The position numbers and the translations under genes are program-made. A stretch of DNA of 64,000 bases from JANMZO01 sp963763135 (GTDB taxonomy: Bacteria > Actinomycetota > Acidimicrobiia > Acidimicrobiales > JANYDT01), in NCBI GenBank assembly GCA_963763135.1, contig CAVXNJ010000002.1:434001-498000 (forward strand). Reading direction: 5' to 3'. Numbering within the stretch: the stretch's first letter is position 1; each line of letters opens with the position of its first letter. The notes below the pieces were generated by a model. The model searched no databases. It was not told the origin of the DNA and saw only the letters and a program-made list of their open reading frames with translations. This document shows positions 44,720 to 53,950 of the stretch, piece by piece.

Positions 44720-46060
44720 ATGCGAACCGCCCCTCGCCCGCCGGTCGACGTTGTCACCATCAAAGGTGGCTTCGCCATTGACGGCGAACTTTCCGTTCGT
44801 GGCGCGAAGAACTCCATCTCCAAGCAGTTGGTGGCATCGCTCCTGACTGAGGAAACGACGATCCTGCGTAACACGCCGGCGATCTCCGACACGTTCATCG
44901 TGAGCGAAATGTTGCGGGCCATGGGCGTTGAGGTGGAGACCGAAGCCGATGGCGCAGGAACGGTCACGGTCGCGGCCATGAACGTGATCCCGCTGTCACC
45001 GAGCCGACTCGGCGAGTTCGCCGGCAAGAGTCGCATTCCGATTCTCCTGTGCGGTCCGTTGCTGCATCGAACCGGCGAGGCGCTCATTCCGAGCCTGGGT
45101 GGCGACGATATCGGCAAGCGCCAGGTGAACTATCACCTGATGGCGCTGCAGCAGCTTGGCGCTGAAATCGACGAGCGTGCCGACGGCTGGCATCTACGCA
45201 CCGATGGTCTCACGGGATGTGAAATTCGACTTCCGTTTCCGAGCGTCGGGGCCACCGAACAGGTGCTGCTGTCGGCGGTCCTCGCCGAGGGCACAACGGT
45301 GTTGCACGGTGCGGCGATCGAGCCCGAGATCCTCGACATCATCGCGGTGCTGCAGAAGATGGGTTCGGCCATCATGTTCGGAGCTGATCGCACCATCATC
45401 ATCCACGGCCAGACCCGCCTGCACGGCTACGAGCACACGGCCATCCCCGATCGTCTCGAAGTTGCCTCTTGGGCGTGCGCGGCGATCGCCACGCACGGCG
45501 AGGTGTTTGTGAAGAATGCCCGTGTGGAAGACATGGTGAGCTTCCTCGGTGCGTATCGTCTACTCGGTGGTCACTTTGCTGCGTCACCCGAAGGAATCCA
45601 CTTCCGTCGGACCACCGACGAACTTCACCCCGTCGAGCTCGAAACCGCGGTACACCCGGGTCTGATGACCGACTGGCAGGCGCCCATCGGCGTCACGCTG
45701 ACGCAAGCGAGTGGAACCTCGGTCATGCACGAGACGGTTTACGAGAACCGTTTCGGCTACACCGACGCCCTGGTTTCGATGGGAGCCGACATCACCGTCT
45801 CATCCGGTTGCCCGAAGGGTCACGCGTGTCGTTTCGGTGGTTTGGGTCACCCGCACACCGCAACGTTCCGTGGCGTGACTCCGTTGCACGGTGGCGACCT
45901 CGTGGTTCCCGACCTTCGAGCGGGCTTCAGCCACTTCATCGCGGCGATGATCGCGGAAGGAACCACGACCGTTCGTGGTGTACGAATGATCGAACGCGGG
46001 TATGAAGGTTTCCTGGAGAAGCTCCAGACCGTAGGTGTACAGATCGTGTCCGCACATTGA
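44720..46060 (+). CDS. murA: MurA-family enolpyruvyl transferase with Asp in place of the catalytic Cys
   Basis: A 446-residue EPSP-synthase-fold enzyme: V-R-G-A-K-N-S-I-S-K-Q-L near the N-terminus (substrate Lys/Asn) and I-L-L-C-G-P-L-L-H-R-T-G. The catalytic loop reads G-G-D-D-I-G-K-R, where most MurA enzymes have G-G-C-x-I-G. Cys-to-Asp is known in fosfomycin-resistant MurA enzymes such as that of M. tuberculosis. It therefore either makes UDP-GlcNAc-enolpyruvate with natural fosfomycin resistance, or is a paralogue acting on another sugar. ATG 44720 is chosen because the homologous part starts just after it. Confidence 0.85.
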   Translation: MRTAPRPPVDVVTIKGGFAIDGELSVRGAKNSISKQLVASLLTEETTILRNTPAISDTFIVSEMLRAMGVEVETEADGAGTVTVAAMNVIPLSPSRLGEFAGKSRIPILLCGPLLHRTGEALIPSLGGDDIGKRQVNYHLMALQQLGAEIDERADGWHLRTDGLTGCEIRLPFPSVGATEQVLLSAVLAEGTTVLHGAAIEPEILDIIAVLQKMGSAIMFGADRTIIIHGQTRLHGYEHTAIPDRLEVASWACAAIATHGEVFVKNARVEDMVSFLGAYRLLGGHFAASPEGIHFRRTTDELHPVELETAVHPGLMTDWQAPIGVTLTQASGTSVMHETVYENRFGYTDALVSMGADITVSSGCPKGHACRFGGLGHPHTATFRGVTPLHGGDLVVPDLRAGFSHFIAAMIAEGTTTVRGVRMIERGYEGFLEKLQTVGVQIVSAH

Positions 46061-46092
46061 TTCCGCCAACCGCACTTCGTCTGCCTTTCTCG

Positions 46093-46179
46093 ATGCACGA
46101 CTTCTTGTCGACGCACCCTGATTCGTGTACTTACTCCTTTTTTGATGCACGAATTGATGCACTGAACCTATTAATGCAC
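46093..46179. promoter_or_regulatory. Cluster of ATGCAC hexamers before the second LCP gene
   Basis: ATGCAC occurs at 46093, 46145, 46157 and 46174 in an AT-rich gap of 170 bases; the last two belong to a longer repeat, ATGCACTGAAC. A one-mismatch copy of the dispersed palindrome (TTCGTGTACTTA, 46122-46133) lies among them. Regulator unknown. Confidence 0.35.
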
Positions 46180-46230
46180 TGAACGACGTTCATTCCACCC
46201 GCGTGTGGGTTGAGTGGGAAACTGGGCCAG

Positions 46231-47625
46231 ATGACCGATCTCAAGAACTCCGGATCCAGCCCCGGCGCACCCCTGCAGTCGGGGTTGCCAAACGGGAACG
46301 GTCAACCCTTCGTCGGCCCCGATCAGGCTCAGCGGCCCGCTCCGGGTGCCCCTGCGAACAACTCCGGCAAGGTCAAGAAAACCAAGCCGCCGTCGACGCC
46401 TTTGCAGAAGGTTCTAAAGGTGATGATCGGCCTCGTGGGCCTGTTGCTGGTGCTCGGCATCGCCGCGGTCGGCTACACGTGGTTCAGGGTCGAACAGATT
46501 CCGACGGTCGCGATTCCAAAGGATCCGGGAATCCCACCGGGTGGCGCGCTCCCGACGATCGCCATTCCACTCAGCGGCAACACCGTCAACGGCGAACCAG
46601 CGGTCACGGAACCCGTTGATACGGCTGACACGACCGTCGCCGCTGATGTTCCAACGCCAACGGTGGCGGGCGAGTCGCCTGACTCGATCCCGGGTCCCGG
46701 TGAAGGCAACCTGACCGAGCCGATCGCCACTGTCGCACCGCTCGCTGGTACCCAAACTTATGGGCCGTTGCTCGATACCTCAGGCATCCAGGCGCTCGGG
46801 GGACCGAAGGCCACGAACTACCTGATGATCGGCGTCGACAGTCGCTCCGACATTCCGGCTGACCAAGCCGACTCGTTCGGCAAGGTGGGCGGTTCGCGAA
46901 GCGACACGATCATGTTGCTTCGGCTCGACCCATCGACGAACCAGGCCTGGGTTCTGTCGTTTCCGCGAGATTTGTATGTGCGCATAGCAGGCACGAATCA
47001 GTTCAACCGGATCAACGCCGCCTACGCCAAGAGTCCCGGGACTTTGGTTTCCACGATCCGCGAAAACTTCAATGTTCCCGTTGATCACTTCGCCATTATC
47101 GACTTCGTCGGTTTTCAGAAGGTCGTCGAAGCACTAGGCGGGGTCACGATCGATTTTCCGCGGGCGGCCCGTGACACGAAGTCAGGGCTCAACCAGCCGG
47201 CCGGTAGAAATCTCCTCGATCCGAAGCAGGCGACCGCCTACGTTCGCAGCCGCTACTTTCAGGAGGAAGTCAACGGTGTCTGGCAGAAGGACCCACGAGG
47301 CGACCTCGGGCGCATCCAACGTCAGCAAGCCTTCATCCGTGCCACGCTCGGCCAAGCGGTGAAGCAGGGATTCAGTGACCCGATGACCGCCAACGCGCTG
47401 CTCACGAGCATGAAAGACGCGTTGACGCTCGATTCGGCGTTCGGCATCGGCGACATTGCCTCGCTGGCGAAGGATCTCCGATCGTTTGATCCCAACACGC
47501 TGAAGACCTTCACGGTGCCGGGCGACAACAAACGCATCAACGGCAAAGACGTGCTCATCGTGAACAAGACCAAGGGTCGTGCGGTCATCGGCCAGTTCGG
47601 TCAGCGCAAGACCTCTACCAAGTAA
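46231..47625 (+). CDS. LytR-CpsA-Psr family wall-polymer ligase (second copy)
   Basis: A 464-residue LCP protein: proline-rich cytoplasmic start, membrane helix at residues ~62-84, a ~100-residue Thr/Pro/Ala spacer, then the LCP domain with L-M-I-G-V-D-S-R, R-S-D-T-I-M-L-L-R-L-D, S-F-P-R-D-L-Y-V and D-L-G-R-I-Q-R-Q-Q. The longer spacer distinguishes it from the copy at 31965. ATG 46231 is used rather than a TTG at 46210. It precedes a glycosyltransferase block by 8 bases, so it probably attaches the polymer made there. Confidence 0.92.
   Translation: MTDLKNSGSSPGAPLQSGLPNGNGQPFVGPDQAQRPAPGAPANNSGKVKKTKPPSTPLQKVLKVMIGLVGLLLVLGIAAVGYTWFRVEQIPTVAIPKDPGIPPGGALPTIAIPLSGNTVNGEPAVTEPVDTADTTVAADVPTPTVAGESPDSIPGPGEGNLTEPIATVAPLAGTQTYGPLLDTSGIQALGGPKATNYLMIGVDSRSDIPADQADSFGKVGGSRSDTIMLLRLDPSTNQAWVLSFPRDLYVRIAGTNQFNRINAAYAKSPGTLVSTIRENFNVPVDHFAIIDFVGFQKVVEALGGVTIDFPRAARDTKSGLNQPAGRNLLDPKQATAYVRSRYFQEEVNGVWQKDPRGDLGRIQRQQAFIRATLGQAVKQGFSDPMTANALLTSMKDALTLDSAFGIGDIASLAKDLRSFDPNTLKTFTVPGDNKRINGKDVLIVNKTKGRAVIGQFGQRKTSTK
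46975..46986. repeat. Dispersed palindrome TANGYRYRCNTA, exact copy
   Basis: TATGTGCGCATA within the conserved R-D-L-Y-V-R-I segment of the LCP gene; it imposes ATA while keeping the conserved residues. Confidence 0.6.
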
Positions 47626-47633
47626 CGATCGGC

Positions 47634-49691
47634 ATGTCGGTTCCTTCAACAGCCCCGCAGTCCGTCCAATCTTCACCTGGCGAATCTGCCACTGACTCAT
47701 CGGGAACTGACCAAACGAGCGTCGGCGGTAGAGGTTCGGTTACGGGTGTGGTGTTCGTTTCGACCCATCCCGACCGCATGGCCCTTGCGGTTCGCTCGCT
47801 GTTGTTTCGTACGTCCATCGACGTCCACGTCGGCATCTTGTACCCGCTGTATTCGTCGTCGTTTCGCGAACTGCAGGCTGACTACGGTGACCGGTTGACG
47901 GTTCGACCCGTGGGGTCGGTATCGGAGCTCTGCAACCGGGTGTACGACGAACGCCGCACCCACGTGTTCGTGGTCCACGACGCCGTCGCCCTTCCCCCAG
48001 ATCCCTTGCGCAACGCCATCAAATGGCTCAACGACGACGTTCGGATTTCCACGGTTTCCTTCCTGTCGAACGCGTCGGAGTTCCTGAGCTTTCCGACACG
48101 CAATCTTCCTCAGGGTCGGGTGGCCGACGGTCACGACGAGATCAGCATCACTGCGGCTCTACGCAGCCGGGGACCCGAGGCGGTGCCTGCCCCCGTCATC
48201 TACGCCGCGGGATATGCGGTCCTGATCTCAGCATCCGCTATGGGTGCCGTCGGCGAGTTGGTCGCGCCCGCGTCGGCTCGTTTCGATGTGTCGATCGCTG
48301 ACTTCTCGGTGCGGTCACGCGAGAAGGGGTTTATCGACGTGGTCGACACGGCGACGTTCGTGTCACGCACGTCCGACGTTGCGGTGCACCCGATCGACGA
48401 TACGTTGACCTACGACGACCGCGGATGGTTGCTTCACCGTCATCAGTCGATGGTGGCCTTTGTCGACGAGCAGCGGCGCAGCGGTGATTCGGCGTTTGCG
48501 ATCGCGCACCAGGTTGCCCGGGTCAAGCTGAACGGGCTCCGCATCCTCATCGATGGTTCGTGTTTCGGGCCTCATGAGGTCGGAACGCAGGTCGCGACCC
48601 TCCATACCATTCGGGCCCTCGCCAAGCATGACGAGGTGGCCGAAGTGACCGTCGCGTTACCCGGCCCGGTTCCCGGATATGCCGCAGAGGTGCTCAGTCT
48701 TCCAAAAGTACGCGCGCGTAGTATGGCGGCAGAACCATTGGAGCAGATGGGTTCCTTCGACATCGCGTACCGGCCATATCAGCCGACCCCGGGCTGGGAC
48801 ATCGAGCGCTGGAAGAACCTCGGTGTTCGTCTTCTCGTGAGCGTTCTCGACACGATCGCGTTTCACAATGGCGGCTACTTTGCGACGACGGGGGAGTGGC
48901 TCGCGTACCGTGACCACCTCCTCGCCTCGGTCCGTGCGGCCGATGCGGTCACGGTCATTTCGTCTGATGTGATCGGCCAGATGCGACTGCACCAGTTTCC
49001 CATCGAACTCTCGCGAATCGTGGCCGTGCCCCTCGGCACCGAACATCTCCACGGCAACGAGTCGGTTCAGCTTCCGGGGGCGCTGGCGGCGCGGGGGTTC
49101 GGGGTTGGGGCCTTCGCTCTTTGCCTCGGCGTCAACTACACCCACAAGAATCGTGAGATCGCGCTGGCCGCCCACGAACTTGTTCGCGCCCAGGGTTTCG
49201 ATCTCGCTCTCGTGATGGCCGGCGCGGCCGTTCCCCACGGCACAACACGCGTTTCCGAAGCGCGCTTAGGATCTCGTGAACACGTCTTCGTCATCCCCGA
49301 GGTATCGGGGCCGGAACGCAACTGGCTTCTGCGTCATGCATCGCTCGTCTGGTACCCGACGTCGGCGGAGGGATTCGGGCTGGTGCCATTCGAGGCCGCG
49401 GCCTTCGGGACCCCAACGGTTGCCGTCGATTTCGGGCCAATCGCAGAGCTGTCGGCTTCCGCGGATCCCGCGGCCACGGCCAGAGAATTCGGATGCGATG
49501 TCCCGCTCCTGGCCCAGACGTGGGATGCCGACGCGCTGGCTGACACCGCGCTCGCGTTTCTCCGAGATCCGGACCTCGCTCGACGCCACGTCGGAGCGGT
49601 TGCCGCCGCCGGTCGGACCTACAGCTGGAACCGCACCGCTGACACCCTGGTGACCCTGTTTCGTGACACGCTTGGACAACCGAAACGATGA
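47634..49691 (+). CDS. Two-domain glycosyltransferase (GT-A-like plus GT4)
   Basis: A 685-residue protein. Residues ~35-260 resemble a nucleotide-diphospho-sugar fold (V-V-F-V-S-T-H-P-D-R, V-F-V-V-H-D-A-V-A-L) without a clear acceptor loop. Residues ~310-680 form a GT-B glycosyltransferase of family 4: G-V-N-Y-T-H-K-N-R-E in the linker, then Y-P-T-S-A-E-G-F-G-L-V-P-F-E-A-A-A-F-G-T-P, the E-x7-E donor site. A palindrome copy (48709) lies between the domains. Starts 8 bases after the LCP gene. Sugar unknown. Confidence 0.8.
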   Translation: MSVPSTAPQSVQSSPGESATDSSGTDQTSVGGRGSVTGVVFVSTHPDRMALAVRSLLFRTSIDVHVGILYPLYSSSFRELQADYGDRLTVRPVGSVSELCNRVYDERRTHVFVVHDAVALPPDPLRNAIKWLNDDVRISTVSFLSNASEFLSFPTRNLPQGRVADGHDEISITAALRSRGPEAVPAPVIYAAGYAVLISASAMGAVGELVAPASARFDVSIADFSVRSREKGFIDVVDTATFVSRTSDVAVHPIDDTLTYDDRGWLLHRHQSMVAFVDEQRRSGDSAFAIAHQVARVKLNGLRILIDGSCFGPHEVGTQVATLHTIRALAKHDEVAEVTVALPGPVPGYAAEVLSLPKVRARSMAAEPLEQMGSFDIAYRPYQPTPGWDIERWKNLGVRLLVSVLDTIAFHNGGYFATTGEWLAYRDHLLASVRAADAVTVISSDVIGQMRLHQFPIELSRIVAVPLGTEHLHGNESVQLPGALAARGFGVGAFALCLGVNYTHKNREIALAAHELVRAQGFDLALVMAGAAVPHGTTRVSEARLGSREHVFVIPEVSGPERNWLLRHASLVWYPTSAEGFGLVPFEAAAFGTPTVAVDFGPIAELSASADPAATAREFGCDVPLLAQTWDADALADTALAFLRDPDLARRHVGAVAAAGRTYSWNRTADTLVTLFRDTLGQPKR
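48709..48720. repeat. Dispersed palindrome TANGYRYRCNTA, exact copy
   Basis: TACGCGCGCGTA, a perfect 12-bp palindrome and fully alternating, in the two-domain glycosyltransferase gene. Confidence 0.6.
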
Positions 49692-49734
49692 ATCGCCAGG
49701 TTCGGTACCCCACTGGCATCCCCGGAGAATCGAC

Positions 49735-50157
49735 ATGACCACTGAAGCCACCGACCCGACGAATCTCACGATGGACGTCGAGAACCCTGCAGGGCCCGAT
49801 CACGATCGGCTTGCCCGGGAAATCGATGCACTCTCGTTGCGGCAGGCCCTGCTTGACTTCGAGATGGCCAACGCCCGCGTACTTGATCTGACCGCCAGAT
49901 TGGTCGAGGCAAACGCACGGGTCGTCAAGCTGCAGTCCGAACTCGACGGCTTCAGCGCAGACGCGGAGCGGGTTCGCGCCGAGCTCGCTGCTGACCACGG
50001 CAAACTCCAGGCTCACGCCGACGCGTTGGAAGCCGCCCGCGCCCAAGCCGAAGCCGCCGCGGCACGCGAACACGCTGAACTTCTGGCTCTTCGATCGTCG
50101 ACGACGTTTCGCATCGTTCGCGGTATCGGGCGTGTCGTAAACCGGGTTCGTCGGTAG
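49735..50157 (+). CDS. Small coiled-coil protein of the glycosyltransferase cluster
   Basis: A 140-residue protein that is almost wholly heptad-rich helix (residues ~28-115, with E-L-D, A-E-R-V-R-A-E-L, A-L-E-A-A-R-A-Q-A-E), ending in a basic tail S-T-T-F-R-I-V-R-G-I-G-R-V-V-N-R-V-R-R. Such short coiled-coil segments often occur beside or inside polysaccharide glycosyltransferases and may hold them together or at the membrane. Start ATG 49735, GGAG upstream. Confidence 0.7.
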   Translation: MTTEATDPTNLTMDVENPAGPDHDRLAREIDALSLRQALLDFEMANARVLDLTARLVEANARVVKLQSELDGFSADAERVRAELAADHGKLQAHADALEAARAQAEAAAAREHAELLALRSSTTFRIVRGIGRVVNRVRR

Positions 50158-50206
50158 AAGCTGGCATCTGAAGTGATGAATCCAACCGCGCTGCCCGGTA
50201 CCTCAG

Positions 50207-51487
50207 ATGTCTGACCCTTCTCCATCGTCTGAGACCGCAAGCGCGAGCACCGGCGCGGGTCAGGAACCCTCGCTGTCGACGGCCCCGCCGGGATCTCGCC
50301 GGGTTCTGATCGCGTTGCTGGTGTACAACGGCCGTTCGTTCGTGCCCCGCGCTGTCGCTTCAGCGGCCCGTCTCCAGACGCGTGTCCAACCCGGCCGACC
50401 CGGAGCTTCGGGGCTCCATCACGTCGATGTCGTGATCTTCGACGACGCCAGCCCCGATCCGGGTTGGTCCGACGAGCTGGCCCGGCAGTGTCACTCCCTC
50501 GGCGTCGGTTACTACTGCACCCCTCGCAATCTCGGCATCCCACGCAACATGAACCTCGGGCTGCTGCGAGCGGAAGCCGCTGATTACGACTACGTGGTGA
50601 TTCTGAATTCCGACGTCATCGTTCCGCTCAACATGGCCGACGCGATGGTCGCGGCAGCCGAGTCCGATCCGGCCATCGGATCAGTCACCGCATGGTCCAA
50701 CAACGCGTCGATCTTCTCGTTGCCGAACATCGAGCCCGATACGTTTCTGAGCGACGAAGCCACCGTCGACGCGGTGTCAGCGACCGTGAACGACGAGTTC
50801 GGACCACTCACGTTGGACCTTCCGACCGGTGTCGGATTCTGCATGATGATCAGCCGCAATGCGATCGCCGAGGTCGGTCTCTTCGACCCTGTGTTCGGGC
50901 GTGGCTACTGCGAGGAGGTCGACTGGTGTCAGCGCAACCGGGAACGGGGCCTGCGCAACGTACTGTCGCCCGGAGCCTTCGTCTACCACATGGGATCAGC
51001 GACGAATCGGGAGGCGGGGATCCTCGCTCCGGGTGAGCAGACCGTTCACACCAACGAGGCGATCATTGATCTGCGCTATCCCGACTACCGGTTCCGTTTG
51101 GCGGCGTGGTCGGAGTCCGGCGTGATTGCTCCGATCGTCGAACGCGGCCTGGCCCGCCTCGTACGCGACGCGGCGCGCACCCATGGCTACGTGGTCGACG
51201 CGAGCTGGCTTCGCCGGAGCCCGGAGCCGTCGCTTGATCAGCGGGTTCACATCACGATCAACCCCGACGGCCCCGACCCGCTCGTCGAAGCCGGAGTCGG
51301 CGGTTGGCGGTGCCCCATCCCGATCGGCGAAGAGGGGATCCTCGCCGCCATCGCCCGGTTTGTGGGGTGCCAACCGACCGAGGTTCGCCTCATGGACCGC
51401 GGCGCTATTGCTCAGCAGTTGCAGCTTGAAGCCGACGCGGCCGGCGTTCCCGTCGCCCAACTCCGCCGCTATCCCGAACGAGTCTGA
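50207..51487 (+). CDS. Family 2 glycosyltransferase
   Basis: A 426-residue enzyme. The GT-A domain (residues ~30-290) has V-V-I-F-D-D-A-S-P-D, C-T-P-R-N-L-G-I-P-R-N-M-N, V-V-I-L-N-S-D-V-I-V-P (DxD-equivalent N-S-D) and G-R-G-Y-C-E-E-V-D-W-C-Q-R. The remaining ~140 residues are a separate C-terminal region not recognised. It acts with the neighbouring glycosyltransferase and coiled-coil protein, probably on a surface polymer. Confidence 0.85.
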   Translation: MSDPSPSSETASASTGAGQEPSLSTAPPGSRRVLIALLVYNGRSFVPRAVASAARLQTRVQPGRPGASGLHHVDVVIFDDASPDPGWSDELARQCHSLGVGYYCTPRNLGIPRNMNLGLLRAEAADYDYVVILNSDVIVPLNMADAMVAAAESDPAIGSVTAWSNNASIFSLPNIEPDTFLSDEATVDAVSATVNDEFGPLTLDLPTGVGFCMMISRNAIAEVGLFDPVFGRGYCEEVDWCQRNRERGLRNVLSPGAFVYHMGSATNREAGILAPGEQTVHTNEAIIDLRYPDYRFRLAAWSESGVIAPIVERGLARLVRDAARTHGYVVDASWLRRSPEPSLDQRVHITINPDGPDPLVEAGVGGWRCPIPIGEEGILAAIARFVGCQPTEVRLMDRGAIAQQLQLEADAAGVPVAQLRRYPERV

Positions 51488-51589
51488 ACCAGCGCCGCCG
51501 GGTATCGCATACGCAGGTGCACCGGCGCATGCACCGACTTGCGCACCGGAGATTCATCGGCACCGCCGCCTCCGGTTAGGGTTTGGGGT

Positions 51590-52723
51590 ATGGGCTTTCA
51601 GCCACCTCCATATCCTCACGACCGTCTCGGTACGGCCAAGAAACTCGCTGCGAAGAACTTCGACACGGTCGTCGATCTGTCGATCGGAACGCCATGTGAC
51701 CCGCCACCTGCGGCCGTGGTCGACATGTTGGCGCACTCGAACACCGAACGGGGATATCCGACGTCGCTCGGAAGCGTGGCCTACCGCAACGCCGCCGCGG
51801 GTTGGATGGACCGTCGCTTCGGGGTCACGGTCGACCCGTCGACTGAAGTCGCCGCGTGCATAGGCACCAAGGAATTCGTTGCGACGACGCCACAGTGGCT
51901 CAAGCTCCGGTCACCGGAACGTGACACGGTCCTGTATCCCGCCGTCGCGTATCCCACGTACGAGATGGGGGCGATTCTGGCCGGGTGCCGGGCGGTGCCC
52001 GTGGCCGTCGACGACCGGTTCCGTCTTCGGCTCGACACGATTGCCGTCGAAGACGCCCAACGAGCGTTGTGTCTGTGGGTGAATTCGCCGGGCAATCCGG
52101 CCGGAGGCATCGACGACCTCGCCGCGGCCGCCGCCTGGGGACGCTCGAATGACGCGCTCGTGCTGTCCGACGAATGCTACGCCGAGTTCACCTGGGCGAC
52201 CGATCCGCAGACGATTCTCACCAGCGGCGCTCAAGGCGTGCTGGCTGTCCACTCGCTCTCGAAGCGGTCGAATCTGGCCGGAGTGCGGGCCGGTTTCTAT
52301 GCCGGCGACCGCGAGCTCGTCTCGTACCTGAGCGAAGTCCGCAAGCACGCCGGTTTCATGGTGCCAGGACCCGTACAGGCGGCGGGAGCCGTCGCGTACA
52401 ACGACGACGCCCACGTCGCCGTCCAGCGTCAGATCTATCTCGATCGGCTCACGATGTTTGCCGACGTAATGAATTCCGTCGGGCTGCCCTCGAGCATCCC
52501 GGAGGGCGGGTTCTATCTCTGGATCCGGGTCCCCGGTGGCGACGCGTGGGCGTGCACCGAGTGGTTGGCCGAACATGGCGGGATGATCGTCTCTCCGGGT
52601 GAGTTCTACGGCGACGCAGGGAAAAACTATGTGCGCGTAGCGCTAGTTGAACCCGACGAGAAGTTGGCCCTGGTCGCCAAGCGGCTGGCCGACTCCGGTG
52701 CACAGTGGCCGGGTCCGGCGTGA
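51590..52723 (+). CDS. dapC: N-succinyl-L,L-diaminopimelate aminotransferase
   Basis: A 377-residue fold-type I aminotransferase. PLP lysine in H-S-L-S-K-R-S-N-L-A-G-V-R-A-G; N-S-P-G-N-P-A-G-G and S-D-E-C-Y-A-E-F hold the cofactor. Of the many class I enzymes, the match to actinobacterial DapC and the position directly before dapE give the assignment: it forms succinyl-diaminopimelate from succinyl-keto-aminopimelate. Start ATG 51590. Its stop overlaps the dapE start (GTGA). Confidence 0.9.
   Translation: MGFQPPPYPHDRLGTAKKLAAKNFDTVVDLSIGTPCDPPPAAVVDMLAHSNTERGYPTSLGSVAYRNAAAGWMDRRFGVTVDPSTEVAACIGTKEFVATTPQWLKLRSPERDTVLYPAVAYPTYEMGAILAGCRAVPVAVDDRFRLRLDTIAVEDAQRALCLWVNSPGNPAGGIDDLAAAAAWGRSNDALVLSDECYAEFTWATDPQTILTSGAQGVLAVHSLSKRSNLAGVRAGFYAGDRELVSYLSEVRKHAGFMVPGPVQAAGAVAYNDDAHVAVQRQIYLDRLTMFADVMNSVGLPSSIPEGGFYLWIRVPGGDAWACTEWLAEHGGMIVSPGEFYGDAGKNYVRVALVEPDEKLALVAKRLADSGAQWPGPA
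52628..52639. repeat. Dispersed palindrome TANGYRYRCNTA, exact copy
   Basis: TATGTGCGCGTA near the end of dapC, in the conserved N-Y-V-R-V-A-L segment; it brings in GTA, with CTA soon after. Confidence 0.6.
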
Positions 52724-53823
52724 GCGCGCCCGAGAGCACCGGACTCCTCGCCGAACCGCCCTACGACCTGCTGCGGGCGACGGCCGACCTTGTCGACATT
52801 GGCTCCGTGAGTCATAACGAGACGCTCATCACCGACCTGATCGAAGCCCGGTTGCGAGCGGTGCCGTGGCTCGAGGTGCACCGACTCGACAACAACCTGG
52901 TAGCTCGCACGAACCTTGGAAGGTCGCAGCGCCTGGTGCTGGCCGGTCACAGCGATACGGTGCCGGCCAACGGAAACGAGGTGGCGCGCATCGACGGTGA
53001 TGTGCTGCACGGCCTCGGTTCGGCCGACATGAAGGGTGGTCTCGCCGTGTTTCTGGCGCTTGCCGAAACCGTCGCCGAACCAGTCTGCGACGTCACCTAC
53101 ATCGTGTACGAATGCGAAGAGGTCGCGGCGAAGTTCAACGGGCTGAAGAAGCTCTTGGCCCAGAATGCCGACCTGGTGGCCGCCGATGCCGCCATCCTGG
53201 GTGAACCCACGACATCCATCATCGAAGCCGGTTGTCAGGGAACGATGCGAGCAACGTTGACCCTCGGTGGGGCCCGGGCTCATACCGCCCGGCCGTGGAT
53301 GGGCCGCAACGCCATCCATCGGTTGTCGACCGTTCTGGAACGGTTGGCGGCGTATGAGGGACGCCAACCCGTGATCGACGGGTGTGTGTACCGCGAAGCC
53401 ATTCAGGCGGTGAAGGTAGAAGGTGGCGTGGCCGGCAACGTCGTACCCGATCGGGTCACCCTGACGTTGAACCATCGGTTCGCCCCCGACCGTTCGATCG
53501 CCGAGGCCGAAGATCATCTCCGGTCGGTGATTGGCGAAGACGTGCTCACCGACGATGCGACATTCGAGGTTGTCGACGCCGCCGGCGCCGCCCTGCCGTC
53601 GCTCACGCACCCACTGCTGGCCTCGCTTCGCGAGCGGTCCGGCGCCGCCCCGCAGGCAAAGCTCGGTTGGACCGACGTGGCATTCTTCGCCGCCCAGGGC
53701 ATACCTGCCGTGAACTTCGGGCCGGGCGATCCAACGATTGCTCATACCGCCGGAGAACTCGTTCATCGCCACGAGATAGAGCGGGCCTACGACGTGCTCT
53801 ACGGCTTGCTTACCTCGAAGTGA
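52720..53823 (+). CDS. dapE: Succinyl-diaminopimelate desuccinylase
   Basis: A 367-residue M20 zinc enzyme that frees L,L-diaminopimelate. Signatures: L-A-G-H-S-D-T-V-P and H-G-L-G-S-A-D-M-K-G-G for the metals, Y-E-C-E-E-V for the catalytic Glu, and a conserved terminal H metal ligand in H-T-A-G-E-L-V-H. The GTG at 52720 overlaps the dapC stop; GTG 52705 is an alternative. With dapF at 5139 it completes the succinylase branch to meso-DAP. Confidence 0.93.
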   Translation: MSAPESTGLLAEPPYDLLRATADLVDIGSVSHNETLITDLIEARLRAVPWLEVHRLDNNLVARTNLGRSQRLVLAGHSDTVPANGNEVARIDGDVLHGLGSADMKGGLAVFLALAETVAEPVCDVTYIVYECEEVAAKFNGLKKLLAQNADLVAADAAILGEPTTSIIEAGCQGTMRATLTLGGARAHTARPWMGRNAIHRLSTVLERLAAYEGRQPVIDGCVYREAIQAVKVEGGVAGNVVPDRVTLTLNHRFAPDRSIAEAEDHLRSVIGEDVLTDDATFEVVDAAGAALPSLTHPLLASLRERSGAAPQAKLGWTDVAFFAAQGIPAVNFGPGDPTIAHTAGELVHRHEIERAYDVLYGLLTSK

Positions 53824-53840
53824 AGCAGCGCCGAACGTAA

Positions 53841-53902
53841 CGAACGCACAGCCGCAAGCGCGGTTAGGTGCGTTCGTGTTGAGGGCGGCCGCCGCCGCCC
53901 TC
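53841..53902. terminator. Paired hairpins between convergent dapE and lexA
   Basis: CGAACGCAC (53841-53849) pairs with GTGCGTTCG (53868-53876). A second, GC-only hairpin (GAGGGCGGC, four-base loop, GCCGCCCTC) spans 53881-53902. No strong U-run follows on either strand, so they are probably GC-type bidirectional terminators. Confidence 0.6.
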
Positions 53903-53950
53903 GCCGGTGATCGGGGCGCCGCCTGCATTCGGCGCTGCCCCCATGCGGTC

